Below, piece by piece: positions 26,908 through 35,668 of a stretch of DNA of 64,000 bases. Position 1 is the stretch's first letter, and each line of letters begins with the position of its first letter. The DNA comes from Bacteroidota bacterium (GTDB lineage: Bacteria; Bacteroidota; Bacteroidia; M30B66), in the NCBI GenBank assembly GCA_027483445.1, contig JAIXUS010000042.1, positions 62,001-126,000 on the forward strand, written 5' to 3'. A model generated the notes under the pieces. It saw only the letters and a list, made by a program, of their open reading frames with translations, was not told where the DNA came from and searched no databases. The translations under genes and the position numbers were made by a program.

Positions 26908-29748
26908 TTATTTTACAGGGTTTCCGTCGATGTCGAGTTCCACGACTTCGTAGCCTAAAGCTTTTACTTTATCGAAATTCGTGGCCTTGTCGCCAACCAC
27001 TACAACAATCATTTTGTCGGTGGGTAAGTGGCGCTTGGCCAAGCCATTGATGTCGTTTGCGGTGATTGATTTGAGGATTTCGTTTTGCGTATTGGTGAAT
27101 GAGCGATCGAGGTTATACTCCAGAATTCTTTGCAGAAACAAGGCCTTTTGAAAAGGTGTTTCATATTTCAACGCATCGCGTTGACCCAGCGATGATTTGG
27201 TAAAGCTAAGCTCGTCGGTGGTGATGCCCTTATCGCGGAACAGGTTGATTTCGCTGAAGAAATCCATCAATGAGCTGTCGGTTTTTTCGGCTTTTACGCC
27301 TGCTGAGGCTGTGAATGGACCGATATATTTGGAGCCATTGAAACCTGAGCGCGCGCCATAGGTGTAGCCTTTTTTCTCACGAAGGGTAATGTTGATGCGG
27401 CTATTGAAGTTGCCTCCAAGCACATAGTTCATGATTCCACTGCGGTAAAATTCTCCCGTTGCATCGTAAGGCATGGCGAGGTATCCAATTCGGATTTCAG
27501 ACTGAGGTGCTTTGTCTTTGTTGACAAAGTAGATTGTGGTCTTTTCGATGAGTGGCTTGGCTGGTTGAGCGGCCAGTCCTGGCGCTGCTTTGCCGTTCCA
27601 TGCGGCTAAAAAGCCTAAAGCGCGTGTTACCTCTGGTTGTTTTACCGCTCCTACCATAACCACTTTGGCTTGGCCGGGTTGAATGTATGCGTTATAGAAT
27701 GCCCGAACGTCATCAATAGTGATACGCTCAACACTTTCTTTGGCGCCCATTTCCGGTTGACTCATGATATGGTTACCGTACAATAACTTGTTATAAACCT
27801 TATCGGCAATTGCTGTTGCTCTTGTGGTGCTGTTGGTGATGGCTGCAAGCTGCTGACTTTTTACATTGCTAAAGTCGGCTGTATCGAACTTAGGTCTGAA
27901 GATTCGTTCTTCGAGCAAGCGAAGGGTTTGATCGAGATTTTTCTTTAAGCCCGAAACATTGAAGTAGATGTATTCGCGATCTGAAGAAACCGAAATGTCA
28001 GAACCTAACTTACCCAATGCTTCCGTCATTGCTTCTGCACTGTAACCCATGGTACTTTCGCCCAACATTGAAGCTGTGATTGATGCCAATCCGGCCTTTT
28101 CGGGTGTTTCGGCAACTTGCCCAGCCGGAAAACTCAAGACTAGGGAGAACATCGGCAAATCGAAATCTTCGGTTCCGATGAGTTTGATGCCATTTTTGAA
28201 GGTCTCAGTATAGTAAGCCGGAACGTTAATCACCGGCGAAGGCCCTGGTTGTGGTTTTTTGCTACGGTCGAAGTTGTCTTTGGCTTTGGTGTAGCTTAGG
28301 TTTTTGTATTCTGCACCTTCACCGGCGGGCATTTCCCAAGACTTTTTCTGGAAGTAATTGTCTTCACGCGCAATAACTTCCTTTTGTCCCTTTGGATAAA
28401 CGCTCAGGATAACGGCCGGCTTGTTTTTGATATACTGGTTGTAAACGCGCATCACATCAGCAGCAGTGATGTTTTTTACCATTTCGAGTTCTTTACCAAT
28501 GCGGTTTGCGTCGCCAAAGAAGGTGTAGAATGAGGCCAATCGCGAGGCTTTGCCTGAAATGCTGGCCAGTTGGCTAATGGTGGATGACTCACGGGTATTT
28601 TTGAAGCGAATCAGGTCGTCGTTGGTAACTCCTCTTTGCTCAAACTTTGCAATGGCCTCACGAATCAGCTTTTCCATTTCAGCCAGATTTTTCCCGGGAA
28701 ACGGGAGAACGTTAATTTGGAACATGCCAGCCAATTCAAAGGCAGGATTCATGGCGCGGGCCTGCACGGCTATTTGGGTTTTTACCAAATCCTGATACAG
28801 TATTGAGGTGTTGTCTCCCCCAAGAATTTCGGCCAGTAAATCAAGCGGTGCTTCATCAGGATGCCCTGACGGTACACCCGGGAAGGCAAACTGAAGCATA
28901 GGGAATCGGATATTGTCTTCGTAAGAGATGTATCGATCGGCATCGAGTGTTACCGGCATTTTGGGAGCGGCCTTCACTTCAGGCCCACGCGGAATGCTGC
29001 CAAAATACTTTTCAGCCATCTTCAAAACCTCTTCCGTTTTCACATCACCTGCTACGGTGAGTACGGCATTGTTCGGACCATACCAGCGCATGAAGAACCG
29101 CTTAAGGTCATCCACATTTACCCTATCGAGATCAATTAAATAACCGATAGTAGGCCATGAGTATGGGTGGCCTACTGGATACAAAGCCTCAATTGTTTTT
29201 TCGTTAACCAGACCATAGGGGCGGTTGTCGTAATTCTGGCCGCGTTCGTTTTTAACCGTAGCTCGCTGGATTTCAAATTTTTGCTGTGTTACAGCATCCA
29301 GTAGGAACCCCATACGATCGGCCTCGAGCCATAAGGCCACCTCTAATTGGTTGGCTGGTAAGGTTTCGAAATAATTGGTACGGTCGAGGTTTGTGGTGCC
29401 ATTGAGCGTACCTCCGGCCTCGGTAACGGTCGAGAAGTGCTCTTCATCAGCCACGTTGTCGGAGCCCTGAAACATCATGTGCTCAAAAAAGTGCGCAAAG
29501 CCTGAACGCCCCAGCTCTTCACGCGCTGAGCCCACATGGTATGTAACATCTACATGCACCATGGGGTCGCTGTTGTCTTCATGAATGAGAATCGTGAGCC
29601 CATTGGGTAGTTCATAGCGAGAATAGGGGATGACAATTTCGTCTCCCTTACGTTCTACCTTTTCGATTAGGCGGGGCTGGGCATAAAGGGCTGTAAAGCC
29701 ACAAATACAAAGCGTTAGGCTTAGAAAATGCCTGAATGTAATTTGCAT
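26908..29748 (-). CDS. M16-family (insulinase-like) zinc metalloprotease, two-domain periplasmic form
   Basis: A 946-residue M16 protease. The ATG at 29748 (MQITFRHFLSL) is chosen because it opens a signal peptide ending ALYAQ; a longer frame has no signal. The N-terminal half carries the inverted zinc motif HFFEH near residue 86 (SGFAHFFEHMMFQGS) and the downstream Glu in the VKNERGQNYDNRP region. The C-terminal half repeats the M16 fold without a zinc motif, as in the usual active/inactive pair. Such proteins are periplasmic or outer-membrane-associated peptidases; the substrate is unknown. It is a single gene, convergent with murI and divergent from the cobalamin riboswitch. Confidence 0.93.
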   Translation of the reverse strand: MQITFRHFLSLTLCICGFTALYAQPRLIEKVERKGDEIVIPYSRYELPNGLTILIHEDNSDPMVHVDVTYHVGSAREELGRSGFAHFFEHMMFQGSDNVADEEHFSTVTEAGGTLNGTTNLDRTNYFETLPANQLEVALWLEADRMGFLLDAVTQQKFEIQRATVKNERGQNYDNRPYGLVNEKTIEALYPVGHPYSWPTIGYLIDLDRVNVDDLKRFFMRWYGPNNAVLTVAGDVKTEEVLKMAEKYFGSIPRGPEVKAAPKMPVTLDADRYISYEDNIRFPMLQFAFPGVPSGHPDEAPLDLLAEILGGDNTSILYQDLVKTQIAVQARAMNPAFELAGMFQINVLPFPGKNLAEMEKLIREAIAKFEQRGVTNDDLIRFKNTRESSTISQLASISGKASRLASFYTFFGDANRIGKELEMVKNITAADVMRVYNQYIKNKPAVILSVYPKGQKEVIAREDNYFQKKSWEMPAGEGAEYKNLSYTKAKDNFDRSKKPQPGPSPVINVPAYYTETFKNGIKLIGTEDFDLPMFSLVLSFPAGQVAETPEKAGLASITASMLGESTMGYSAEAMTEALGKLGSDISVSSDREYIYFNVSGLKKNLDQTLRLLEERIFRPKFDTADFSNVKSQQLAAITNSTTRATAIADKVYNKLLYGNHIMSQPEMGAKESVERITIDDVRAFYNAYIQPGQAKVVMVGAVKQPEVTRALGFLAAWNGKAAPGLAAQPAKPLIEKTTIYFVNKDKAPQSEIRIGYLAMPYDATGEFYRSGIMNYVLGGNFNSRINITLREKKGYTYGARSGFNGSKYIGPFTASAGVKAEKTDSSLMDFFSEINLFRDKGITTDELSFTKSSLGQRDALKYETPFQKALFLQRILEYNLDRSFTNTQNEILKSITANDINGLAKRHLPTDKMIVVVVGDKATNFDKVKALGYEVVELDIDGNPVK

Positions 29749-29849
29749 TATTCGATGAATTTGGAGTGCAATGATAGGACATTTATAGCAGTAATGGGCT
29801 GATTTACCCTTGAGCGTTGGTTGGATTGAAAAACCCATTAACTTTGAAG

Positions 29850-30015
29850 CGCTCTAAGGTTCATTCGCCTTTCGCGGAATGATGAAAAGGGAATCCTGTG
29901 TAAATCAGGAACAGTACCCGCTGCTGTAAGCCCAAGAAAAAGAGCCGAACAATATGCCACTGTGAAAATGGGAAGGCGTTCGGCTGGGACGAGTCAGAAG
30001 ACCTGCCTTAAAGCA
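29850..30015 (+). promoter_or_regulatory. cobalamin (B12) riboswitch aptamer
   Basis: The conserved core of the cobalamin riboswitch is visible in order: AAAAGGGAA (29885-29893), GTG and ACAGTACCCGC (29910-29920), CTGTAAG, GCCACTG (29956-29962), GGGAAGGC (about 29970-29977) and the B12 box, AGTCAGAAGACCTGCC at 29992-30007. A P1 helix pairs 29851-29859 with 30006-30014 with one mismatch. A peripheral helix pairs AGCCGAAC (29943-29950) with GTTCGGCT (29978-29985). It directly precedes a BtuB-like receptor gene. Known members repress vitamin B12 uptake genes when cobalamin is bound. Confidence 0.96.
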
Positions 30016-30047
30016 ATACGGTTCAACGCCTTCGGGAAGAGAGGCAG

Positions 30048-30138
30048 GAACAGCAAACACACTAGGCAGACTATGCTTTGCCGTGTGCTTACTGTATCAT
30101 TCCCAAAGTGCTGTTAGCCAATTTTTTGAGGAATGATG
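30048..30138 (+). promoter_or_regulatory. riboswitch expression platform with start-codon-sequestering hairpin
   Basis: Downstream of the aptamer an irregular hairpin spans about 30048-30095; it includes CACAC/GTGTG and GGCA/TGCC pairs and probably supplies the kissing loop. Then ATCATTCC (30096-30103) is perfectly complementary to GGAATGAT (30130-30137), which contains the btuB start ATG at 30133. Pairing would hide the start codon. The same GGAATGAT occurs in the aptamer at 29876-29883, an alternative partner. No T-run terminator is seen, so translational control is favoured. Confidence 0.7.
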
Positions 30139-32055
30139 CGACGTTTGATACTCGGTTTGTCTTTTTTGCTGTGCAAGTCTGGAATACAGGCTCAGAGCGA
30201 TACTATGCGCCGTGCCGAGCTTCATATTGTTGAGGTTTCTGATTTAAGGAGTTCTGAAGCCCATTCGCCTTTACTCCAAACCACCATTTCAACCACTGAG
30301 CGTAAAAGTCGAGCGGGATTTTCGCTTGCCGAATTACTCCAACGCCACAGTACTGCCTTCATTCGTCAATATGGCCCCGGAATGCTGGCCAGTCCCGGAT
30401 TACGCGGAACCGGCGCTGCTCATACCGCCTTGGTTTGGAATGGCTTCAATTTGCAAAGTAGCATGAATGGGCAGCTCGATTTAAGTCTGATCTCGGGTAT
30501 GCTATACAGCGGATTTACGCTGAGCGAAGGGGCTTCTAACACCCGTTGGGGCAGTGGAGCCATTGGCGGCGTTATAGCCTTGCAGAATGAGGTGGAAAGC
30601 GGGCTTCAACTCCACCTCGAAGGGGGAAGCTTTCAATACCGCAATTTGGGGCTTTCGGCTGGTTTTGTAACCAAGAAAAGCCGCTTCTCTATTGGCCTGC
30701 AGCATGCTGCTTCGCAAAACGATTTTAGGTTTCGAAACACCGCCGTTGCCGGATTTCCCTTACAATCACAGTCAAATGCACGCTGGCAAAATGGTGGTTT
30801 GCAGATGCAGTGGCAAATCAAGTTGGCCAAAGGGCAAAGTGTAGAGCTCGCTTTTTGGCTTCAGGAGGCCCATCGGCATATTCCGCCCATTATGAGCATT
30901 CCGTTGGCGGTTGCTCATCAGTTCGACAATGCTCTACGCAGCGCTGCCACGTGGAGAATTCAACGAAACAAATGGCATTTAAATGTGAGGACGGGTTACT
31001 TCCGTGAAAGCATCACCTTTAACGATTCTTTAAGCCATATTCACTCGGGAAATACCGCCCATACCGGCAATACCGAAGTTGAGTATATCCGTTTTTTCGG
31101 CAACCGCCATACTCTGCAGTTGGGCGCCTTTGGAGGATACAGCACAGCGTTTTCGCCGGGTTATAATCACCAGTGGGCCACTCAGCAGCGCATGGCCTTG
31201 TTTGCCTTGTGGAAATCGTGGTTGAAGCTCGACCGTGTAAATGTTCAGGCCGGTTTGAGGAAAGAATGGGCCAATGTAGCCGATGGACCATTAACACCAT
31301 CGGCAGCGATTCAATGGCAGGTAAAGAAAAACCTACAGATCAATACGCAGTTCAGCGGCACCTATCGAATTCCAACGCTAAACGACCTGTATTGGATGCC
31401 GGGTGGCAACATCAATTTGCAGCCAGAGCATGGCTGGTCTGCTGAGGCCAATGTTCGCCTTGGTAACAAGCCGGCCAAAAATGGACTGTATTTCGACGGC
31501 GGCCTTTTTCAAAACCGAATCCAAAACTGGATTGTTTGGGTGCCTTCAAGCCTTTTCTGGACGCCGCACAATGTGCACACCGTTGAAAGTCGTGGTCTCC
31601 AGTCGCGGCTGCATTCCCATTTCACGCTGGGTAAACTTGAATTTGTTACCTCACATGGCTTGCAATGGGTGAACGCCAGTCCGGTGAAAACTAGCAATCC
31701 CGACGTGTTTCAAACCGGTCGTCAATTGTTATATATGCCCCGACACACCCAAATGCATACGTTGGGTCTCCACTACAGAAAGTGGGTGTTTGAATGGTTG
31801 GTGCAGTACACCGGGTTGCGATACACGAGCACCGACAATTCATCTAGCCTTCCCGGTTTTTGGCTTGTGAATTTTCAGGTCGACTACAGTTTTTCAAAAA
31901 AGTGGGGGAATGTCCACTGCTTTGGAAGGGTCAACAATCTTTTGGGTGCAGAGTATCAGGTGCTTTCCTGGAGGCCAATGCCTCTTCAGAATGCACAGTT
32001 GGGAATCCGCATACAATTCAAGCCATCTGAATCTAAAATCAACAAACAATCATGA
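30133..32055 (+). CDS. btuB: BtuB-like TonB-dependent cobalamin receptor
   Basis: A 640-residue TonB-dependent outer-membrane receptor, assigned to cobalamin import by the riboswitch just upstream and by its operon partners. A signal peptide ends near IQAQS (residue 21). The plug domain follows, with LAELLQRHSTAFIRQYGPGMLASPGLRGTG, ALVWNGF and GSGAIGGVIALQ (to about 155), then a 22-strand-type barrel with the late receptor motif YRIPTLNDLYW. It lacks the N-terminal carboxypeptidase-like domain of SusC proteins. Tandem ATG codons at 30133 and 30136 lie in the sequestered hairpin. The stop overlaps the next start (ATGA). The identity as BtuB rests mainly on context. Confidence 0.85.
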   Translation: MMRRLILGLSFLLCKSGIQAQSDTMRRAELHIVEVSDLRSSEAHSPLLQTTISTTERKSRAGFSLAELLQRHSTAFIRQYGPGMLASPGLRGTGAAHTALVWNGFNLQSSMNGQLDLSLISGMLYSGFTLSEGASNTRWGSGAIGGVIALQNEVESGLQLHLEGGSFQYRNLGLSAGFVTKKSRFSIGLQHAASQNDFRFRNTAVAGFPLQSQSNARWQNGGLQMQWQIKLAKGQSVELAFWLQEAHRHIPPIMSIPLAVAHQFDNALRSAATWRIQRNKWHLNVRTGYFRESITFNDSLSHIHSGNTAHTGNTEVEYIRFFGNRHTLQLGAFGGYSTAFSPGYNHQWATQQRMALFALWKSWLKLDRVNVQAGLRKEWANVADGPLTPSAAIQWQVKKNLQINTQFSGTYRIPTLNDLYWMPGGNINLQPEHGWSAEANVRLGNKPAKNGLYFDGGLFQNRIQNWIVWVPSSLFWTPHNVHTVESRGLQSRLHSHFTLGKLEFVTSHGLQWVNASPVKTSNPDVFQTGRQLLYMPRHTQMHTLGLHYRKWVFEWLVQYTGLRYTSTDNSSSLPGFWLVNFQVDYSFSKKWGNVHCFGRVNNLLGAEYQVLSWRPMPLQNAQLGIRIQFKPSESKINKQS

Positions 32056-33014
32056 AAAAGACCTTTACTATTATTGCATTTACACTGCTTAGTCTTGCTG
32101 GCCTGCGTGCACAAATTGGTTTTGAAGAGTTTCCATTGGCTCCGGAAAGCGAATGGAACGGAAGCGATTTGACATCGAATAACATCACTGTTGACCCCCT
32201 TATTTTTCCCACAAATTGGGATACTGCATTTGGGGGATATTGGTCTGGAGGATTCGCGCTAAGCAACCATACAGATACAGTTACAAGTGGTTTTACCAAT
32301 ATGTATTCCGCCAAAGCCGGATCGGGTTTCGATGGGTCTTCGAACTATTTGGTAGCTTACGGAGAAACGTATTTTAAGTCTTATTCAGGTTGGCCGTTCG
32401 ACTTGTCAAGTTTTTACATCACCAATACAACTTATGCCTACAACAGCATGCGCGATGGTGACCAGTTTGCAAAGAAGTTTGGAGGCCCGGATGGTACCGA
32501 TCCTGATTTTTTCAGTGTGACATTTCACTGCTTTTGGAACGATGTTCTACAAGATTCGCTCATTGTTTACTTAGCCGATTTTCGCTCAAGCGATCCTGCC
32601 GAAGATTATATAATTCGTGACTGGACTTTGGTGGACTTTACAAATCCAGGAGCTTCCTTTGCCGATAGTGTTCATATTACTTTTGCTTCTTCAGATACGG
32701 GCATGTTCGGCATCAATACACCCCTGTATTTTGCCCTTGATTTAATTACAGCGATTACCTATATCAATGCAACGGATTATGCAGAGGATAATGATGTTGT
32801 ATTTTATCCAAATCCTGCAAACGACTATGTTCAATTGGCAACCAAAGCATCTATCAATTCGGCTGAGTTACTTAGCCTCGACGGCAAGGTCATCCGCCGT
32901 GCGGACAAGCAAAACACATTAGAAACCAGCGATTTAGCCAATGGGTTGTATTGGATTAGAACGGTATTGAATAATGGCAGCATCCGAACCAACAAAGTGG
33001 TGATTCAACATTGA
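32052..33014 (+). CDS. DUF4465-like secreted protein with T9SS sorting domain, B12 operon
   Basis: A 320-residue exported protein with a signal peptide (to about 20, GLRAQ). A beta-sandwich of the DUF4465 type follows, recognisable from FEEFPLAPESEWNGSD, the YWSGGFALSNHTDT segment and the SVTFHCFWNDVLQDSL region. A type A T9SS domain starts near residue 250 (VFYPNPANDYVQ). DUF4465-like proteins recur next to B12 receptors in Bacteroidota, and I recall that the surface cobalamin binder BtuH is related, but this needs checking. Here the protein is sorted by T9SS, not lipidated. It is coupled to btuB and to the next gene by 4-bp overlaps. Confidence 0.82.
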   Translation: MKKTFTIIAFTLLSLAGLRAQIGFEEFPLAPESEWNGSDLTSNNITVDPLIFPTNWDTAFGGYWSGGFALSNHTDTVTSGFTNMYSAKAGSGFDGSSNYLVAYGETYFKSYSGWPFDLSSFYITNTTYAYNSMRDGDQFAKKFGGPDGTDPDFFSVTFHCFWNDVLQDSLIVYLADFRSSDPAEDYIIRDWTLVDFTNPGASFADSVHITFASSDTGMFGINTPLYFALDLITAITYINATDYAEDNDVVFYPNPANDYVQLATKASINSAELLSLDGKVIRRADKQNTLETSDLANGLYWIRTVLNNGSIRTNKVVIQH

Positions 33015-33997
33015 AAGCCGTATCAATTTTTACTTTTCTGAGCGTTCTTTTGGCCGGGCCCACCTGGTCGCAATTTGCGCCTGCACTGGGCTTGCCGGGG
33101 CATATTGCGATGTACAAAGACAGCTCGGCCTTTGTAGCCTGGGCTTCAGGTATTGTGTTGGAACGCGGCCCTATGCAAGTTGGGGTCGATTCGCTGGGTG
33201 ATGCCTGGGTGGGCAATGAGCCGGAAGGCCTTGGGAAAGCCGGAAGCAATGGGGTTATCTGCCTTGGCGATGGCGGGAAGGCTACGGCCACCTTTGATTT
33301 GCCAATAGCCAATGGGCCGAGCTTCGATTTTGCCGTATTCGAAAACAGCTTTGATGGTCAGTTTCTGGAATTGGCCTTCGTGGAGGTGAGTTCGGACGGC
33401 TTGAATTTCGTGCGTTTCCCTTGTTTTTCGAACAGCGATACGCTACCGGGAACCGGAACATTCGGCTACACGCAGCCGGAGAAAATTCACAATCTGGCCG
33501 GGAAATACCCTGTTTTTTATGGAACACCCTTCGATTTACAGGAGCTTTCTGGCACACCCGGGCTCGACATCAACCGGATTACCCATGTTCGGGTGGTAGA
33601 TGTAATTGGCACGATGAATCCCGTTTGGGCCAGCAGAGATGTAACTGGAAGAAAGGTGGCCGACCCATGGCCAACTCCTTTTCCTTCAGGAGGCTTTGAT
33701 TTAGATGCGATTGGTGTGATTCATCAAATGCCCGCGGGCTTTGTTTGGCACGAGGAGCAATCAAATTATGTGGTTTTTCCGCAACCGGCTGAGGATCATT
33801 TGTATATACGAAGTTTAGCGCCTGATGACAGGCCCTTGAGCTACAGTCTTATCGATCTTTCCGGACGAATTTTGCAAACGACCGAACTCCCCGGCGATGG
33901 TCGTGTTATATTGCCTCAGATAACATCAGGGCTATATATGCTTCAGGTTCGGGGTAGTTCCGGGTATTTCAACAGGCCAATTGTAATTAGTAGATGA
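33011..33997 (+). CDS. secreted cell-surface protein with T9SS sorting domain, B12 operon
   Basis: A 328-residue exported protein. It starts with TTG at 33011, overlapping the previous stop as TTGA; no ATG exists before the end of its signal peptide (KAVSIFTFLSVLLAG, to about 21), so the TTG is credible. The body is a single beta-rich domain with SNGVICLGDGGKATATFD, FAVFENSFDG and the acidic-flanked GGFDLDAIGVIHQ, a pattern seen in hypothetical cell-surface proteins of Bacteroidota B12 loci. A T9SS domain follows (VVFPQPAEDHLY, from about 255). The function is unknown; a role in capturing or handing over cobalamin is inferred only from the operon. Confidence 0.8.
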   Translation: MKAVSIFTFLSVLLAGPTWSQFAPALGLPGHIAMYKDSSAFVAWASGIVLERGPMQVGVDSLGDAWVGNEPEGLGKAGSNGVICLGDGGKATATFDLPIANGPSFDFAVFENSFDGQFLELAFVEVSSDGLNFVRFPCFSNSDTLPGTGTFGYTQPEKIHNLAGKYPVFYGTPFDLQELSGTPGLDINRITHVRVVDVIGTMNPVWASRDVTGRKVADPWPTPFPSGGFDLDAIGVIHQMPAGFVWHEEQSNYVVFPQPAEDHLYIRSLAPDDRPLSYSLIDLSGRILQTTELPGDGRVILPQITSGLYMLQVRGSSGYFNRPIVISR

Positions 33998-35013
33998 GGT
34001 GGTTTTGCGGGCTTTTATTGCTTTTTGCGCTTTCCTGTAAGAAAGACAAACCTACGCAGCCGGAAACGGAGGTGTTGAAGGGGCAGAGTGTTTTTGTGCT
34101 TAACGAAGGCAACTTCATGTGGGGCAATGCTTCTCTTTCGCACATTAACCTCAGCACTTCGCAAATTCGTGAAGATGTATTCAGTGCGCACAATCAGCGT
34201 CCGGTGGGCGATGTGCTTAATTCATCGCTGAGTGTAAACGGTCAGCTTTGGTTGATTGTGAACAACTCTCAAAAAATTGAACGGCTTAACGAAACTACCT
34301 TACAGGCACTTGAGCCCATTTCGGGTTTGCATTCGCCACGCTTTGCCGCCCATGTAGCAGCCGGCAAGGTTTACGTTACCGATTTGTATGCCAACAAGAT
34401 TCACATTATCAATGAAACTTCAGCTACTCTTACCGGGCATATTCCGGTAAGTGGCTGGACGGAAGGGATTGTGGTTTCGCAAGGTTGGGTTTGGGTGTGC
34501 AATACCGGAGCTGATGTGGTGTATAAAATCGATCCGTCGGAAGATCGCATTGTCGACTCGATTGAGGTAGGCGACAATCCAAGGAATATTGTGGCCGACG
34601 CTTCCGGCAAAATTTGGGTGTTGTGCGAAGGCAATATTCCTCCACAAGAAAGTGCCGGAAGCCTGTGGAAGATTGACCCGACAAATCTCGACAGTGTGCT
34701 TTCGTTTGCCCATGCTCAAATAAGCGATCACCCTTCGCGGCTTTGTATTTCACCACAGGGCGATTTTCTGTATTGGATTAAAGATGGGGTTTTCAGGATG
34801 GCCATTCAGCAAACAGCGTTGCCAACCGGACCGTTTATTCCAGCCGACGGTCGCCTGTTTTATGGCTTGGGAATTAGTCCGATTCATGATATTTTTGTAA
34901 GCGACGCTAAAGATTACGTACAAAAAGGTAAAGTATACCGTTATTCGGCTGATGGATTATCTAAAGGAAGTTGGGATGCAGGAATCATTCCCGGCGGATT
35001 TCATTTCTACTGA
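33994..35013 (+). CDS. BtuG-like beta-propeller surface lipoprotein
   Basis: A 339-residue lipoprotein with the lipobox ALSC (Cys15) followed by a Lys/Asp-rich stretch. The rest is a YncE/DUF5074-type beta-propeller; repeated blades are visible in QSVFVLNEGNFMWG, GKVYVTDLYANKIHII, GWVWVCNTGADVVYKID and GKIWVLCEGN. This is the architecture of Bacteroides BtuG, a surface lipoprotein that binds cobalamin very tightly and caps BtuB. The location four genes after a cobalamin riboswitch and btuB makes that role likely. It overlaps the previous gene by 4 bp (ATGA) and the next by 38 bp. Confidence 0.86.
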   Translation: MRWFCGLLLLFALSCKKDKPTQPETEVLKGQSVFVLNEGNFMWGNASLSHINLSTSQIREDVFSAHNQRPVGDVLNSSLSVNGQLWLIVNNSQKIERLNETTLQALEPISGLHSPRFAAHVAAGKVYVTDLYANKIHIINETSATLTGHIPVSGWTEGIVVSQGWVWVCNTGADVVYKIDPSEDRIVDSIEVGDNPRNIVADASGKIWVLCEGNIPPQESAGSLWKIDPTNLDSVLSFAHAQISDHPSRLCISPQGDFLYWIKDGVFRMAIQQTALPTGPFIPADGRLFYGLGISPIHDIFVSDAKDYVQKGKVYRYSADGLSKGSWDAGIIPGGFHFY

Positions 35014-35668
35014 TTCAGCAAAACCCTTTGTGGCTCGTCCATGGAGCCCCCTCTACATTGGTGTTATTGCTTATTTCTGTTTGTTGCTTCCAGGCGTGCT
35101 GCTTATGAGCCTCAATTACAGGCGAATGCAGTTTTTAACCAAGGCGCGGTATGCTTTGCTTATTGGTGTGCCGCTTTCGCTGGTTTATCTGGGTTTGTTG
35201 GTGTATTTACCAGAGTCGGCCGATTGGGGGCTTAAGGCTGCGCAGATGGCTTTGGCGTTTTGTGTCGCAGCTATACCTTACAACGATTATCGCCACTACC
35301 ATACAAAGCACCCTGGCTTGGTCAATGCCTCGCTGATAAAGCCTGCTGTATTTAGCTTGATATTCCCATTAACAATTTTAGGAGGTGATTATTTGTACAG
35401 TCGGCACCGGGAGCACGAAAAGCAGCAAATGCTCAGTACAGCACTTGAAGCCTACCGCAATGCACGTTACCGCGAGGCGCTAAACACCTTAAAGGCCATC
35501 CGTCGGGAGTTTCCGGCTGAGCGTCTTGGCTACATTAATTCTGCCATTGCTTACGAAGCGGTAGGACAGAAAGACTCCGCCAGAATACTTGTTGTGGATT
35601 GGTTAAAACAGGCTCCGAACGATGAAGATGCGCGCGCCTTACTTCGTCAGTTTAATTCAGGAAGCTGA
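34976..35668 (+). CDS. membrane protein with C-terminal TPR-like region, end of B12 operon
   Basis: About 230 residues from the ATG at 34976 (MQESFPADF). It has four likely membrane segments (around 20-45, 60-80, 85-110 and 130-150) and a soluble helical tail with TPR-like periodicity (ALEAYRNARYREALNTLKAI, IAYEAVGQKDSARILV). I do not recognise the family. It overlaps the BtuG-like gene by 38 bp and so belongs to the riboswitch-controlled operon. A part in transport is possible but unsupported. Its end overlaps the end of hutH on the other strand by 22 bp. Confidence 0.72.
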   Translation: MQESFPADFISTDSAKPFVARPWSPLYIGVIAYFCLLLPGVLLMSLNYRRMQFLTKARYALLIGVPLSLVYLGLLVYLPESADWGLKAAQMALAFCVAAIPYNDYRHYHTKHPGLVNASLIKPAVFSLIFPLTILGGDYLYSRHREHEKQQMLSTALEAYRNARYREALNTLKAIRREFPAERLGYINSAIAYEAVGQKDSARILVVDWLKQAPNDEDARALLRQFNSGS

